DNA of 64,000 nt from Gautieria morchelliformis. Taxonomy: Eukaryota; Basidiomycota; Agaricomycetes; Gomphales; Gomphaceae. Of this stretch, positions 1-10,689 are shown in pieces (positions within the stretch are counted from its first letter, which is position 1; each line of letters starts with the position of its first letter). A program made the translations under genes and the position numbers. The notes beneath the pieces are model-generated. The model was not told where the DNA came from. It was given only the letters and a program-made list of their open reading frames with translations, and searched no databases. The stretch spans positions 242,357 through 306,356 of the forward strand of contig WHVA01000071.1 of assembly GCA_015179125.1 (NCBI GenBank), read 5' to 3'.

Positions 1-408
1 AGCGAGCCAAGCGAGAGACTACCTGTGCTATGGGGAGCGCTGCGAGCGAATAGAGTACAGGGGCGAACGGCGTGAAAGCTAAATAGGCGGGAGTGGTTCT
101 GCCACTGAGACACGCATGACTGTCCATGACGTGGACGCTGACGCGTCTAGTGGGACTCCAGCCTACGTGCGTAGTGAAGCTCCGGAACTTCAGTGTGAGT
201 GAGAAAGCATGGAAAGCTTACTGTTGAGATAGAAATACAAGGTGAGAGAGGTGGAGAAGAGTGAGAGTTAGAAGCTCAGCATGGCGCTGCAGGCGAGTCA
301 CAGGCGGGCGCAGAATTCGCCACATGTAAGCACACTTCGCTACTTAAACTCCGAATAAGGGTATAGTTTTGGTCCCACCATGCCCATAGGTTATCACTAG
401 TACTACTG
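1..408. other. Left-edge stretch with no recognised gene
   Basis: I see no convincing coding frame or structural element here. The first 300 bases are purine-rich and moderately GC-rich; from about 340 the sequence becomes mixed and AT-richer. It may be the tail of a repeat that starts outside the window, but nothing within it shows that. Confidence 0.4.
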
Positions 409-453
409 TACTAAGATAGCGGCAGTATAGACCGTGCACCCTCTAAGCACCCA
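409..453 (+). repeat. Short dispersed repeat, inverted match to 21037-21082
   Basis: About 45 bases (ctaagatagcggcagtatag and what follows) match the reverse complement of 21037-21082 at roughly 41 of 45 positions. The two copies lie just outside the large inverted arms, but at unequal distances (about 715 and 85 bases), so they are not a simple extension of those arms. Confidence 0.6.
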
Positions 454-1167
454 TCTCACGAGAACACATTCCCAATTGTAGACACTCGAAATTTCAAAAA
501 AGTAAGACCATAGGTTTGTTCATAAGACACTATTCAACAACTCTATGGTGCTATTTTATTGAAATCAAGCTTATAAAAATTTCTATTACGTGTTTTTATT
601 TATTTATTTCATAATTCAAAAAATGAGATTGCCTGTCCAGGGAACACAAGTTTGATTTTCTGTCCCAGCAATTGTTGCTGCATTACATAAGCAAATGGTG
701 GAGTTTGAATACTTTTTTGTGGGAGATGGTTCCCGAACAAGCAGATTGGTAATCCACAAAAGAATCCGGAGGCAATACCATGCTTGCGTGGAGACAGGTA
801 TGTTCCCTTCTTTGACCCTGATTGAATGCATACATTGTGTGTCTGCTAGTAGATTCTTCAAACTGCACAAAAATTAGTAGAAATAGAAGGGTGCACTTAT
901 AGATTATTATATAAAATTTTGGGAGCATCCTAAATAGACAGATATGATTGATTTGCATTGAGCTCTCTTGGGTTTTAGTGGTTTATTATTCCTGTCCATG
1001 TTTATGTTCGTTGGTTCAACTGTGCACTTTTCAATTTTTTGTCCCAGATCACATTGAATGTGGCAACCTCATTTACTAACCAGTTGCTGAGGTGACATTT
1101 TAGTTAAGCCAATCTTACATTTAAATCATGGAGCAGCTTAGATCAGGCCCCAAAGTAATATACCATA
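454..1167. other. AT-rich spacer without a gene
   Basis: Open frames here are short and unrelated to anything I know. The stretch is AT-rich with homopolymer runs. It ends exactly where the inverted arm begins, with the triplet ATA directly before CACTGG. Confidence 0.4.
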
Positions 1168-1634
1168 CACTGGAGGCATGGCAAAATTTCTCAAGTCAGG
1201 AAACCCCTTGAAACTTCTATGGAAATTCCACGTTTCTTGAGAGTTTCCTAGGATGGGAAATTTAGAGGAAATTTAATGTTTTACAAGGGTTTCCAAAGTT
1301 CAGGAAATTGTATAAAAATTGTAAAAATATGGTCCAGGAAATCGTGAGGAAACTGAGTCCAGAAACTGACAGTTTAACCATGATTTCCTGTCTAAAGAAA
1401 TCATGAGTAAATTCTAAATTTCCTCAGAGTTTTTTGGTACAGGAAAATATTAGGAAATTCTGCAAATCTTGGCAGGAAATCTTGTGAAAATTTTATATTT
1501 CTCTATGATTTCCGGACTCTGGAAATTATAGTAAATATTCAGTTTCTAGGAGGAGGAAATTCACAATATCTCAAAGATTTCCTGAGGATTTCCTGGGTTG
1601 GGGAATTGTCTAGAAATTGGAATAGTGTGTTGAC

Positions 1635-2505
1635 CATGCGCTGGATGGTGCGCTGGTACCCGGCGCTTATGGCGGTTGGTTTGCACAAATATTATCCCGT
1701 GCCCACACCAAAGGGAAAAACTCCCGTTCGCATGGCATTGCATTTTGCGCGCACGCGCAATTCACCGCAAAGTGTTGCTGGTGCTTTCTGGCATAGTCAC
1801 GTGACCTGGCCTCGTCTTAAATGATGGTTTGCTAGCCTTTGAAGGCATGGAATTATATTTTTTTTGGCTAGTATGATGGATGGGTTCTGATCATCATTAT
1901 TTTCAACATTCGAGTCGTCGATCAGTTGTAACTGCGCAGGATGAGTCACCCTTTCCCAGGCTGAGGTGCAGTGAACTGCGGAGGTCATGTGATGCGTCTA
2001 CAACCACCCATGTTGTGTAAGTATTTCCCACGTTGAGTTTGTTCAGACATCTATTTGGCTTTCACCATAACTCAGAGTGGGAAATACTTACACAACATGG
2101 GTGGTTGTAAACGCATCACATGACCTCCGGAGTCCACTGCACCACAGCCTGGGAAAGGGTGACTCATCCTGGGCAGTTACAACCAATCGACGACTTGAAT
2201 GTTGAAAATAATGATGATCAGAATCGTATGTAGGGCGAGAAAATCTACCTAGAATCATTTATAAGGGTCCCATCCATCATACTAGCCAAAATAAAATAAA
2301 ATTCCCTGCCTTGAAAGACTAGCAAATCATGATGTAAGATGAGGGCAGGTCACGTGACTGTGCCAGAAAGCACCAGCGCGCGCGGGAACACTTTGCGGTG
2401 AATTGCATGTGCGCGCAAAATGCAATGCCGCGTGAACGGGAATTTTTCCCTTTGGCGTGGAGTCAGGATAATATTTGTGCACACCGACCACCGTAGGCGC
2501 TGTCA
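1635..2505. repeat. Internal palindrome within the left arm
   Basis: Positions 1635-2030 are the imperfect reverse complement of 2078-2505, separated by about 47 bases around 2055. Shared blocks include the stretch around caccgcaaagtg, the CACGTGAC block and gtgtaagtatttcccac. Because the arm is itself palindromic, single strands could form a stem of about 400 bp. The right-hand arm at 19615-20485 has the same structure in mirror image. Confidence 0.8.
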
Positions 2506-2985
2506 GCGCCACGTGCGCTGGTACTCGGTGCTGTCAGCGCAGGCTTGCGCTGGTACCGGCGCTGTCAGCGCACGCGTGCGCTGGTGCACGTCGCTGTCAG
2601 CGCAGGCTTGCGCTGGTGTCAGCGCTGTCAGCGCAGGCGTGTGCTGGTCCCCGGCGCTGTCAGCGCACGCTTGTGCTGGTGCACGTCGCTGTCAGCGCAG
2701 GCTTGCGCTGGTACCGGCGCTGTCAGCGCAGGCGTGCACTGGTACCCGGCGCTGTCAGCGCAGCGTGCGCTGGTGCACGTCGCTGTCAGCGCAGGCTTGC
2801 GCTGTTACCAGCGCTGTCAGCGCAGGCGTGCGCTGGTACCCGGCGCTGTCAGCGCAGCGTGCGCTGGTGCACGTCGCTGTCAGCGCAGGCTTGCGCTGGT
2901 ACCAGCGCTGTCAGCGCAGGCGTGCGCTGGTACCCGTGCTGGTGCACATCGCTGTCAGCTCAGGCTTGCGCTGGTGCACTGACAG
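2490..2985 (+). repeat. 31-32 bp GC-rich satellite array A
   Basis: About 15 units of a 31-32 base repeat built around CTGTCAGCGCAGGC and TTGCGCTGGTACC. Each unit contains AGCGCA...TGCGCT and often GGTACC, so each can fold into a small hairpin. Mixed unit lengths keep several reading frames open, giving long arginine- and cysteine-rich ORFs that are artefacts. The array ends at 2985, next to the broken 5' side of a DUF3712 gene. Confidence 0.9.
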
Positions 2986-2995
2986 CCTGAATTGA

Positions 2996-5900
2996 ACATC
3001 ACCTTTCAGCCTTGCAATTAATACAGGACGGTGCTGTTCCCGGAACACCTTTGCTCCCAAATCTCTCATTGGTCATGGGCAACAACACAATGGCAGCTAC
3101 AAGTGCCTTCCAGGTGTGCTCTGGAAACTGTTGGCTCGTGCTTTCATCAGCTGACCTGGTTGCTTCCAGCCCAACAACAGTCCGCAGGGTCTGCAGACAC
3201 TCAATGAATTTGTAGGTGGCACAGACCTATTGCTTCAGATCGTGGGATTCAACGGGAGTACGGCGGTTCCTTCCCTGCTTCAAGCCTTTGAGAGTCTCAG
3301 TATCAGCGCCATGCTCCTTGCACTGAACTCTACCCTTCTGCAAAGCGCCGCTCTCACGAGTCCATGTTCATCCTACATGCGATTCTTCCCTGACTTACCC
3401 ATGGATATCAGTTCTTAACACTACTGGGAAGCAGAACAACATGGCTCACCTAAACGTCAACCTCAAGAACCCCTTTGGCACAGGATTGACCATCACGAGC
3501 ATCAATTCAACGGTGACGTCACACGGGCTCAGCCTAGGCACCATCCAGACCTCCACGAACTTCCCTGCGAGCGGAAAATCGACATCTACGTCACCGATGC
3601 TCGACCTGAATATGAACCTTGAGCCTCCAACTATCTTTACCCTTCTCCGCTGTTTAACTGTCCAGGCAGGCCAGAGGACGGATCAAATAGATGTGATCGT
3701 TTCACTGGGAGGGATTCAGTATATTTCTAGCTCAGACGCTGATGGAACCAAGGTCTCGCAAAAGAGGCAGGGGGACAATGCCAACATATTCACGTGGGCT
3801 TCCATCAGTCCCTCATAGTTCCATACTAATGCCACGTCGTGTAGGGGATTCAATTTCCCAAGCTTTGTTGACGCAGCATTCAAATAGCTACAGTCTGACA
3901 TCGTTTTGAGTTCTGCGGTGTCTATTAGTGAGGTTAATCTTGGCCTGTGGGGCAGTCAGCATCTGATGGTTGTCAGGTGACTATCCCACAATGCTGGACT
4001 TCACTCAGCTTGCCGTCCCGGTGGCCACTGATGACAGCCTTAACTTGCTGCTGCCCATTCTGGCGCAACCTATTGTTCAAAAAATTATTACTGGCGCTGT
4101 CTTGGCGTGAGTTTCATATGACCTGCGCTCCGTTTTGGACTAAAACTGGCTCAGGCAGGATCAATACCGTCCTCATCAGCACCCCGCAGGAGACTGCTTT
4201 CGGTAAGTTTGTTTTCAAGCTCGAGACTTGCTTGTCCTGCTGGACCATGTGCGTGACAATGCTTTATACCTATTGCAGGAAACTAACAGATTTGATTAGT
4301 CGATGCCGAGATAGAATTTGGCACGGGACTCACTATCTCCTGGCAGGGACAGCCGTTGGGTAGCATTGCAATGCCGAAGGTTCAAGTTATTGGTGTGTAT
4401 ATTCAATACAGGTATATAACTAAATCATGTTCTGAACATCTCCAAGGTGACATTGGTGCCCAGCTCAATCTTTCTGCGTCATTCCATGTCGCAGATGTTG
4501 GCTGGCTCACGTCTTTCACCCAGGTATAATGGCTATTCATTTCAGGAAATGCACTAGTACTCCTCAACTCACAGGCCCTCTTGACACAAGAAGACTTTGT
4601 GTGGGACATCACAGGAGAGAATTTGTCCGTTTCAGCCCTTGGTGAGTTCGCTTCCCATCTTACCACATCCCACTAATCTCTACTAGGCATCACCGTACTG
4701 GGAATTACCTTACCCTCCAGACTACGGTTACCAATGTAAGTAGTAGCACACTCGATCTGAGAGAGTGCATTGATGTCCCTGTGTTCCTAGCCGTCTCAAG
4801 TGGGCGTGCAGCTGAGCTCTATCGGCTTCAACAACTTCATGGGAGAAACGCTGTTAGGGCCTGCAGCATCTAGCAGTGGTTTTACCCTCGCCCCCCAATG
4901 TCTGTGTATACCGTTGCCCGGAGATCGTCGTGTGCTAATATACATTCATAGTCATAGCTACTTTCAACCTACCTTTAGTGGGCCATTTAATCCACCAGGA
5001 TTCAGCTTCTGGATTGGCCACAGGTGTGTGATGCATGTCATTGTACAACAATATCTTTGAACCAAAGGCACATTATTTAGTCTCACAGGTGTTCACCGGC
5101 TTCATCCATGGCAAATCAACTGTTGTCACCGTCGTGGGGAATTCCACTGGTCCAAGCGATGTACGTGCTTCGCCGTTGTTTTATTCCCAATGCTTATGTC
5201 GATTTGTGATTTGCGACTTACAGGTATCTTGGCTGAACAGTGCAATCAAGAGCTTACAAGTGTCCACAGTGTTGCCTTCTCAAGGACCCCTGCAGGCCAT
5301 CAAGTCAATTACCCTTGAACAACTCGAGCTAGACTTCACACCTGGCACTGCATTCAGCCCTTAAATGAGCTCCAACGCAGCAACCGCCGCCTTCCAGATT
5401 CCGTTTGCATTCCCTATCGATATTGTTGCACTTGAGCAGAACATTATGGCGACCTCGCAAGGTCAATCATTTGCTGAGCTTGTTATTCCCAAGGGTCCCA
5501 GCCAGACAGACGTGAACACACGTGTTATCCACCTGACATTCAGTGATGTTCCTTTTGCAGTCTTCAGTGATAAATTTGCAGTCTTCGAGCAATTTTTGAC
5601 GCAAACCACCATATCTTCTTCGGAAACATTCGAATTATCGGGGGCGGCTAATACTGACGCAAGTACAGCCATTGGTACTCTATCGGTATGTCACCCCTTC
5701 ATTATTCAGCCACACTATTTGATGCTGATCTTGCTTAGCTCACCGGCATCAATTTCAATGTCTCCACCACAATCGCTGGTCTACAAGGGCTGAACACTAA
5801 ACCAGCTGTAGTAACAAACCTTGATGTGAACCATGGTTTCTCCGACTTCCCTCTTATCAAGGTCACAACAACACTCACAAATCCTAGGTCAGCATGTTGA

Positions 5901-6100
5901 CATACCCCTCATTGCCTTTTGGGCTAAATAATCACCTGTTCCCTTAGCAATCTGACCATTTCCATGGGAGATGTCGCTTTCACCTTGATGTTCGAGTATG
6001 TATGACTTCCATCCTTACCATGCCATACTAGCTCAACTCCATAACAGAAAAGTCTGGTTGCTGAAGTGAATGGGCAAGTCAGCCACGTTTCCCGTTGAGA
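2996..6100 (+). pseudogene. DUF3712-family gene, 5'-truncated and decaying
   Basis: Many short exons joined by GT..AG introns encode the repeated beta-rich DUF3712/LEA-like domains of large secreted or membrane-anchored fungal proteins whose function is unknown. Recognisable blocks, in order: LVMGNNTMAATSAFQ (near 3075); NEFVGGTDLLLQIVGFNGS (near 3200); NLKNPFGTGLTITSINSTV (near 3460); LNLLLPILAQPIVQKI (near 4040); GTGLTISWQGQPLGSIAMP (near 4325); the block containing PSQVGVQLSSIGFNNF (near 4795); and MSSNAATAAFQIPFAFPID (near 5365). The upstream exons are missing because the satellite array abuts at 2985. There is an in-frame stop plus frame shift near 3880-3950, and a segment expected before PSQVGVQL is missing. 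Toward 6000-6100 the match fades and is replaced by an inverted piece of a relative. The family is clear; the non-functional state is inferred from the missing 5' end and the internal breaks. Confidence 0.75.
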
Positions 6101-7320
6101 CACCACTGTTTGTCATTGCTGTTGGGACGTTCAACTACATGAGGAGTGGTCAGCAGTAGATACAAAATTGCGGGCCGAATGCATGAGTGCAAACATACCG
6201 CTGCAGTGTCAGCTCCATTGAATTTGATGATAATATCTTTGCTCGCTTGCACTACTTGAGGAGAGAATCCAGATGGATTTTGGAAGGTTGCCAAAGTTGT
6301 TTTGGAGCTTGTCAGCGGGTTGAAGTCTTCGCTTTGTTGGGTCAAATCAAGTTCCAGGTCTTCGATTGTGATCGAGTCTATAATCTAGCGACACGTTGGC
6401 GATAAGTGGGAGTAGGTGCACGAAAATAGATCTATTTGTTGGGTGCATTTATGCTCCTGCACCAAAATCAAGCATAATATATCCAATTTGTTGTGTGGTT
6501 TCTCAATTTCTTCTCATATTGTTCTTGTATCATGCATCCATTTCTCTGGTTATTTTCGAAATTTTCCACTCACTCACTATTTCTCCATTTCATCTTGTTA
6601 TTCCTACTTTCACAAACGGCTGCACCCAGCGGAGTCTGAAACGACTTCGATGCGCGAGCTCTTGGGCGCTAAAGGGCCGGGTAGTAGTACATGCGCAGTG
6701 AAACATATTTCCCCCTCTCTCAGTGACAACTAAATTCACTGAGAGAGGCAAGTAAATTAGTCTAGTGTTCTTTTGATTTATTGACCTAGAAATCCTCTGT
6801 AGTGAATTGATTTCTAGGTAGTGTATAATATATTTACAGAGTGACAACTAAATTCACTGAGAGAGTGAATTGATTTCTAGTCTATTCTTTGGAACAACAA
6901 GTCCATACCTACTGCCTATAATTCCTGTCTACTACACTATTAGCTTACCTTGAATACTTGACCAGGTAAGGTAACATCCAAAGTCAGTGTCTTGAACGCT
7001 GTGCTCAGCCAAGACACCGTTTGACCCTGACTGCTAGGATCAACTGTATCACCCAGGACCTTGAGTGTTTGGTTCTTTCCCACTAGGAAGTTAGAGAGGA
7101 GGACACCGATGACATTGAGATCGTCGCCGCTCTTCAGAACAATGCAGTGATTAAGGTGTTCTGTAGTTGTTGCCCCAGCAGCGAGGAATAAATTGGTCCC
7201 ACTCAGAGCTAAATCAGACGAGTTAGAAAGCAGGCTCAACAAAGGTAATTTCTGTGTCCAGAGGCCCTGTGCCAGTAAGTAGACCATGAAGGGACAAATC
7301 GAAGCCTTCATCAGAAATCT
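6079..7320 (-). pseudogene. Inverted DUF3712 gene fragment split by a solo LTR
   Basis: Read on the minus strand, 7311-6940 encodes a DUF3712 segment including SNSSDLALSGTNLFLAAGAT, LKSGDDLNVIGVLLSNFLVG and WLSTAFKTLTLDVTLPGQ. It continues at 6345-6079 with NPLTSSKTTLATFQNPSGF and KDIIIKFNGADTA. In family members these blocks are adjacent; here a Copia-type solo LTR separates them. Orientation is opposite to the flanking DUF3712 pieces at 2996-6100 and 7536-7875, so a segment has been inverted or a relative inserted backwards. There is no complete gene: start and C-terminal parts are absent. Confidence 0.7.
6437..6899 (-). mobile_element. Solo LTR of the Ty1/Copia family seen at 56424-61671
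   Basis: The left end TGTTGGGTGCATTTATGCTC is the reverse complement of the end of the intact Copia LTRs, and the similarity runs through the GC-rich block with GGGCGCTAAAGGGCCGGG and the CTCTCAGTGA hairpin. No internal coding region is present, so it is a solo LTR left by recombination. The right boundary is approximate because the last 60 bases differ from the intact LTR. It is visibly older than the intact element. Confidence 0.75.
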
Positions 7321-7371
7321 TTCTATGAAGCGGGATGAATAATTGCAATCGGCATCAAATGGAAACAGTGT

Positions 7372-7535
7372 CGGTCAGCGCACCGTGCGCTGGCTGCTGG
7401 CGTTGACAGCATACGGTCAGCGCACGGTCAGTGCACAGGGCGTTGGCGGCTGGCACTATCAGTGTGCGGTCAGTGCACAGTGGACTGGCGGCTGGTGCTG
7501 ACAGCGCACGGTGCACTGACGGCTGGCGCTGTCAG
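7372..7535 (+). repeat. Degenerate GC-rich repeat related to the satellite
   Basis: An irregular run of CGGTCAGCGCAC, GTGCGCTGG and GCTGGCGCTGTCAGG-like motifs. It uses the satellite vocabulary but lacks a fixed period. It sits exactly between the inverted DUF3712 fragment and the next forward fragment, so it marks a rearrangement junction. Confidence 0.6.
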
Positions 7536-7875
7536 GAGAGATTGTCAAAGGTGCTCACATTTCAAGGCTTTCAACGGCTTGCCTGGTGTCACTATCAGCA
7601 ATTTCAAGTTGCCCAGTGATGACCCTGCTGGTGGCATCACCAACTCAACAGATAGTATGATTCCTTCGCCCGCGTAAGTGACTCGCTAAATTTTTATTCG
7701 TTCTACTTGCCGATTTATTATGCCAGGCAACTAGGTATCCAGCTCAGCACCGTCTTGTTCTATTCATTCTGCAACAATGTACTAGTGGGTCGTAGGTATG
7801 ACTTATGCCACATTTTTGCTTTCTAACTCGTCTGATTTAGCTCTGAGTGGGACCAATTTATTCCTCGCTGCTGGA
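7536..7875 (+). pseudogene. DUF3712 gene fragment ending at a satellite array
   Basis: Forward-strand exons read GFNGLPGVTISNFKLPSDDP, then (after an intron with donor near 7674) LGIQLSTVLFYS, then SSDLALSGTNLFLAAG at 7827-7875, where the satellite begins mid-exon. The last 58 bases (7817-7874) are identical in inverse orientation to 7175-7232, so the same exon occurs twice, facing opposite ways, on either side of the junction repeat. The segment resembles the block missing from the copy at 2996-6100, but both contain the following PxQxGxQL motif, so they come from different paralogues. Confidence 0.7.
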
Positions 7876-8425
7876 GTACCAGCGCAAGCGTGCGCTGACA
7901 GCGCCGGGTACCAGCGCACGCCTGGGCTGACAGCGCAGAGTACCAGCGCACGCCTGTGCTGACAGCGCCGGGTACCAGCAAATGCCTGCGCTGACAGCGC
8001 CGGGTACCAGCGCATGCCTGCGCTGACAGCACCGGGACCAGCGCAAGCCTGCGCTGACAGCGACATGCACCAGCGCATGCCTGCGCTGACAGCGCCGGGT
8101 ATCAGCGCATGCCTGCGTTGACAGCGACGTGCACCAGCGCACGCTGCACTGACAGCGGCGGTACCAGCGCAAGAGTGCGCTGACTGTGACGTGCAACAGC
8201 GCACGCTGCGCTGACAGTGGCGGTACCAGCGCACGCCTGCGCTGACAGCGCCGAGTACCAGTGCACGCCTGCGCTGACAGCGCCGGGTACCAGCACACGC
8301 CTGCAATGACAGCGCTGGTACCAGCGCAAGCCTGTGCTGGCAGCGACGTGCACCAGCGCACGCCTGCGCTGACAACGCCAGTACCAGTGCAAGCCTGTGC
8401 TGCCAGTGACGTGCATGTGGACTCC
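7876..8425 (-). repeat. 31-32 bp satellite array B
   Basis: About 17 units of the satellite, in the reverse orientation to array A. It interrupts a DUF3712 exon on its left and abuts the coding-like body of a gag-only LTR element on its right. Long open frames on both strands here (up to 276 codons) come from the repeat. Confidence 0.9.
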
Positions 8426-10213
8426 AGCTCCAGCTCAAGTTCGCCCACGCAGCCTCAAAAAGGCCACGCCATGACCTGGCCACAGACCCAGTGGCCGGGC
8501 CCTCATCATCTTGCGCAACGGCACCCTTGCCAGTGCGTGCAGCATCAGGGCTAGTGTCCCGATTATCAGCTCCCACCCCGACGACAACGACAACAGAGGG
8601 GCAGAGCGCGCCATCCAACGCAGCGTACGGCATCCCAGAAGGATGGGAGTCTGCCTCCTCCGTCTGGAAGGCATATGACCTGGACCGAGCTCAGTGTCTG
8701 GCTGAGCAGCCAAAACAGAAGCCCAAGAAATTGTGCGGCACCCCCAACACCGTCAATAGTCTGGCCATTGCGAGGGAAAGCGTGATCAGCGCATACCTGG
8801 CAGTGTCACCGTCGCACACAATCAATGACCCTCCCCTACAATGGCAGGTAGCACTGGTCTAAGCCCAGTACATCGGGCCTCACGTGGACCTGCTGCCACC
8901 GGCGGGCACAGTTCACCCTCCCTACCTGGGGAGGAAGTGATCATACCACTCGGAGACCTGCTGGCCTCCGAGACGGGCCTCCTACCCCAACCGGTAGGAA
9001 AGGCGCAACAGGGTTGTACTAAATGGTACGACGTCTGCCCGCTCAACGACCCACGCTTCCTTTAGCTCCTAGCGCATGCAAAAGACACGCCACAACTTGC
9101 GCCCATGCACGAGATGATCGGCATGTTCAAGCGCATCGAGCGCGAGCAGCGTGCTTGCAATCCCAAAAGGGATTGTCTTGTGATAGCGAACAGTACCCCG
9201 CACAACATCACCGCCATACTAAGGGGTTGGATACACAACCCCAAAGGAATCCCATCTGCCATCCATGACAACGCGGATGGAACCTTCAACCTAGACGACA
9301 TGGACGTCTGGATGTGGTTGAAGGCACTCCCACCCGAGTTAAAGGGGTCACGTCACCTCTCAAGTTGAGACTCCTCAACTTTTTCGGCTCGACCGGCCAA
9401 TGGTCAAGCCTCATCGTTGCCAGGGAATGCCTGACAATGCAGAGCACCAGCCTGCGGCTATCCATCATGGGTCCATATCCCGTGGGAGGCCAAGCTGGCC
9501 CCAACATTCTGCTCGCTGAGATCGCGCGATGGCTGGCTCACTATGCGGGTGTCACTCATGAATGAGCAGCACGCATTGAACATTACGTTCAACGCAGCCT
9601 CACCGATGTGGCATTCAGTGCCGCCACTCGGAAGGGCCAACAAAAGGTCCTTGAGACCAGCCATGTGAGGGCCACGGTGCCACCACCGCTCACCCACGCT
9701 CAGCTCGATCAAGAGCTGGCGCACTTCCGGCCTTCTCCCCAGGCTGAGGACCCAGCCGTCGAGGCCATGCTCCACAAGGACACTGCCCTCATCAACCAAG
9801 CGGAAAACCCCACCAGTGGTGAGGCAGAGCCCCCTCACCCAACCACCCCCGTGGATGTGGAGGTGCCTCTGGAGGAGTCGCATGCTCCACCAGCCCCATA
9901 CGATGACGATGTCATTGTATCGGAATCACTAGAGGACACCATCATGGATGACCTCTATGAGTCCTAGGCGGTGCCCTATAGTTGTCTATAGAGGGGGAGG
10001 GTGTAAATGACCTATGTATCTACATGTACACTAGTTATTACATAACCCCAGTGGGCCCCTTAGGGACCCACTGTATAGTTTATGCGTGGGAACTGGTCAG
10101 CGGTTCCCATTGCATCTTACCCTTATACTGTCACTATGTAGTTCAGAATACCAGTCCTTGGTCAAGTTCCGTTGTGCCCTTGTGATACAAGGCATAATAT
10201 CGACATCTTTACA
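8426..10213 (+). mobile_element. Gag-only (TR-GAG/LARD-like) LTR element relic with 3' LTR
   Basis: A GC-rich, formerly coding body (8426-9967) is followed by a purine tract (agagggggagggtg, near 9990) and an LTR-like segment at 10003-10213 that begins TGTAAATGACC and ends CTTTACA. That LTR is recognisably homologous to the minus-strand LTR at 39470-39693 (shared GACCCACTGTATAGTT, GTCACTA and CCTTGTGA blocks). The body shows no reverse transcriptase or integrase and ends in an acidic tail. It is broken in several places and the 5' end is lost at the satellite. I do not recognise the body protein family. Old to intermediate age. Confidence 0.5.
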
Positions 10214-10650
10214 ATTATAGGGTAGCGTACAGGGCAGCTCACAGGATAGCGTACCACATAGGGGGTAGTGTAAAGGGTAGTGCACAGGGTGGCACACAGG
10301 GTAGTGTATGGGGTAGTGCACATGGTAGTGTACAGGGTAGTGCATAGGGTAGCGTACAGGGTAGCATACAGAGTAGCTCACAGGGTAGCGTACCGCATTG
10401 CACACAGGGTAGTGTATGGTGTAGCAAACAAGGTAGTGTACAGGGTGTACGGTATTGTATGGGGTAGTACACAGGGTAGTGTACAGGGTAGTGTACCAGG
10501 TAGCATATGGGGTAGCCCACAGGGTACCTTACAGGGTTGCGTACAGGGTTGCTTACAGGATAGCATACAGGGTAGAGCACAGGGTAGTGGACTTCTTAAC
10601 ATACAGGGTAGCATCCATGGTATTGGACTGGGTGGTGCAAAGCACCGAGG
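10214..10650 (+). repeat. 12-bp minisatellite (gggtagtgtaca)n
   Basis: Roughly 35 units of a 12-base repeat with consensus gggtagYgYaca, degenerate toward both ends and losing strict phase after about 10440. As the period is a multiple of three it stays open in several frames and reads as a YRVA/HRVV-type tetrapeptide repeat, which is an artefact. It lies between an LTR end and the Gypsy relic. Confidence 0.9.
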
Positions 10651-10689
10651 AGGTGTGGGCACCAAATGCCACAGAGGAGTATAGACTGC

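Larger units (their letters stand above)
1168..2985 (+). repeat. Left arm of a long inverted repeat pair (possible giant TIR element)
   Basis: Position x here pairs with position 22120-x in 19281-20952, with very few differences in 1168-2330 and somewhat more further in. The outer end reads CACTGGAGGCATGGC, and homology stops exactly there on both sides. In order the arm holds: about 450 bases of degenerate AGGAAAT-type motifs; an internal palindrome (1635-2505, centre near 2055); and a 31-32 bp satellite array. Variant satellite units occur in the same order in both arms, so the arrays are homologous and not independent. CACT-type ends with a 3-bp flank are known for the CACTA/CMC transposon superfamily. 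Satellite-bearing long TIRs recall Foldback-like elements. Assigning a family is inference, because no transposase can be tied to these ends. Confidence 0.75.

Noticed and set aside
2420-2995. Long open frames (191, 171 and 145 codons) in three frames
   Set aside because: They are made by the 31-32 bp satellite. All frames and both strands stay open and the products are Arg/Cys/Ala repeats.
7803-8633. 276-codon minus-strand frame
   Set aside because: It runs through satellite array B and then antisense to the gag-like body, so it is a repeat artefact.
10239-10684. Tyr/Arg/Val or Cys/Thr/Leu/Pro repeat proteins
   Set aside because: A 12-bp minisatellite with a period divisible by three. There is no start context or conserved flank.
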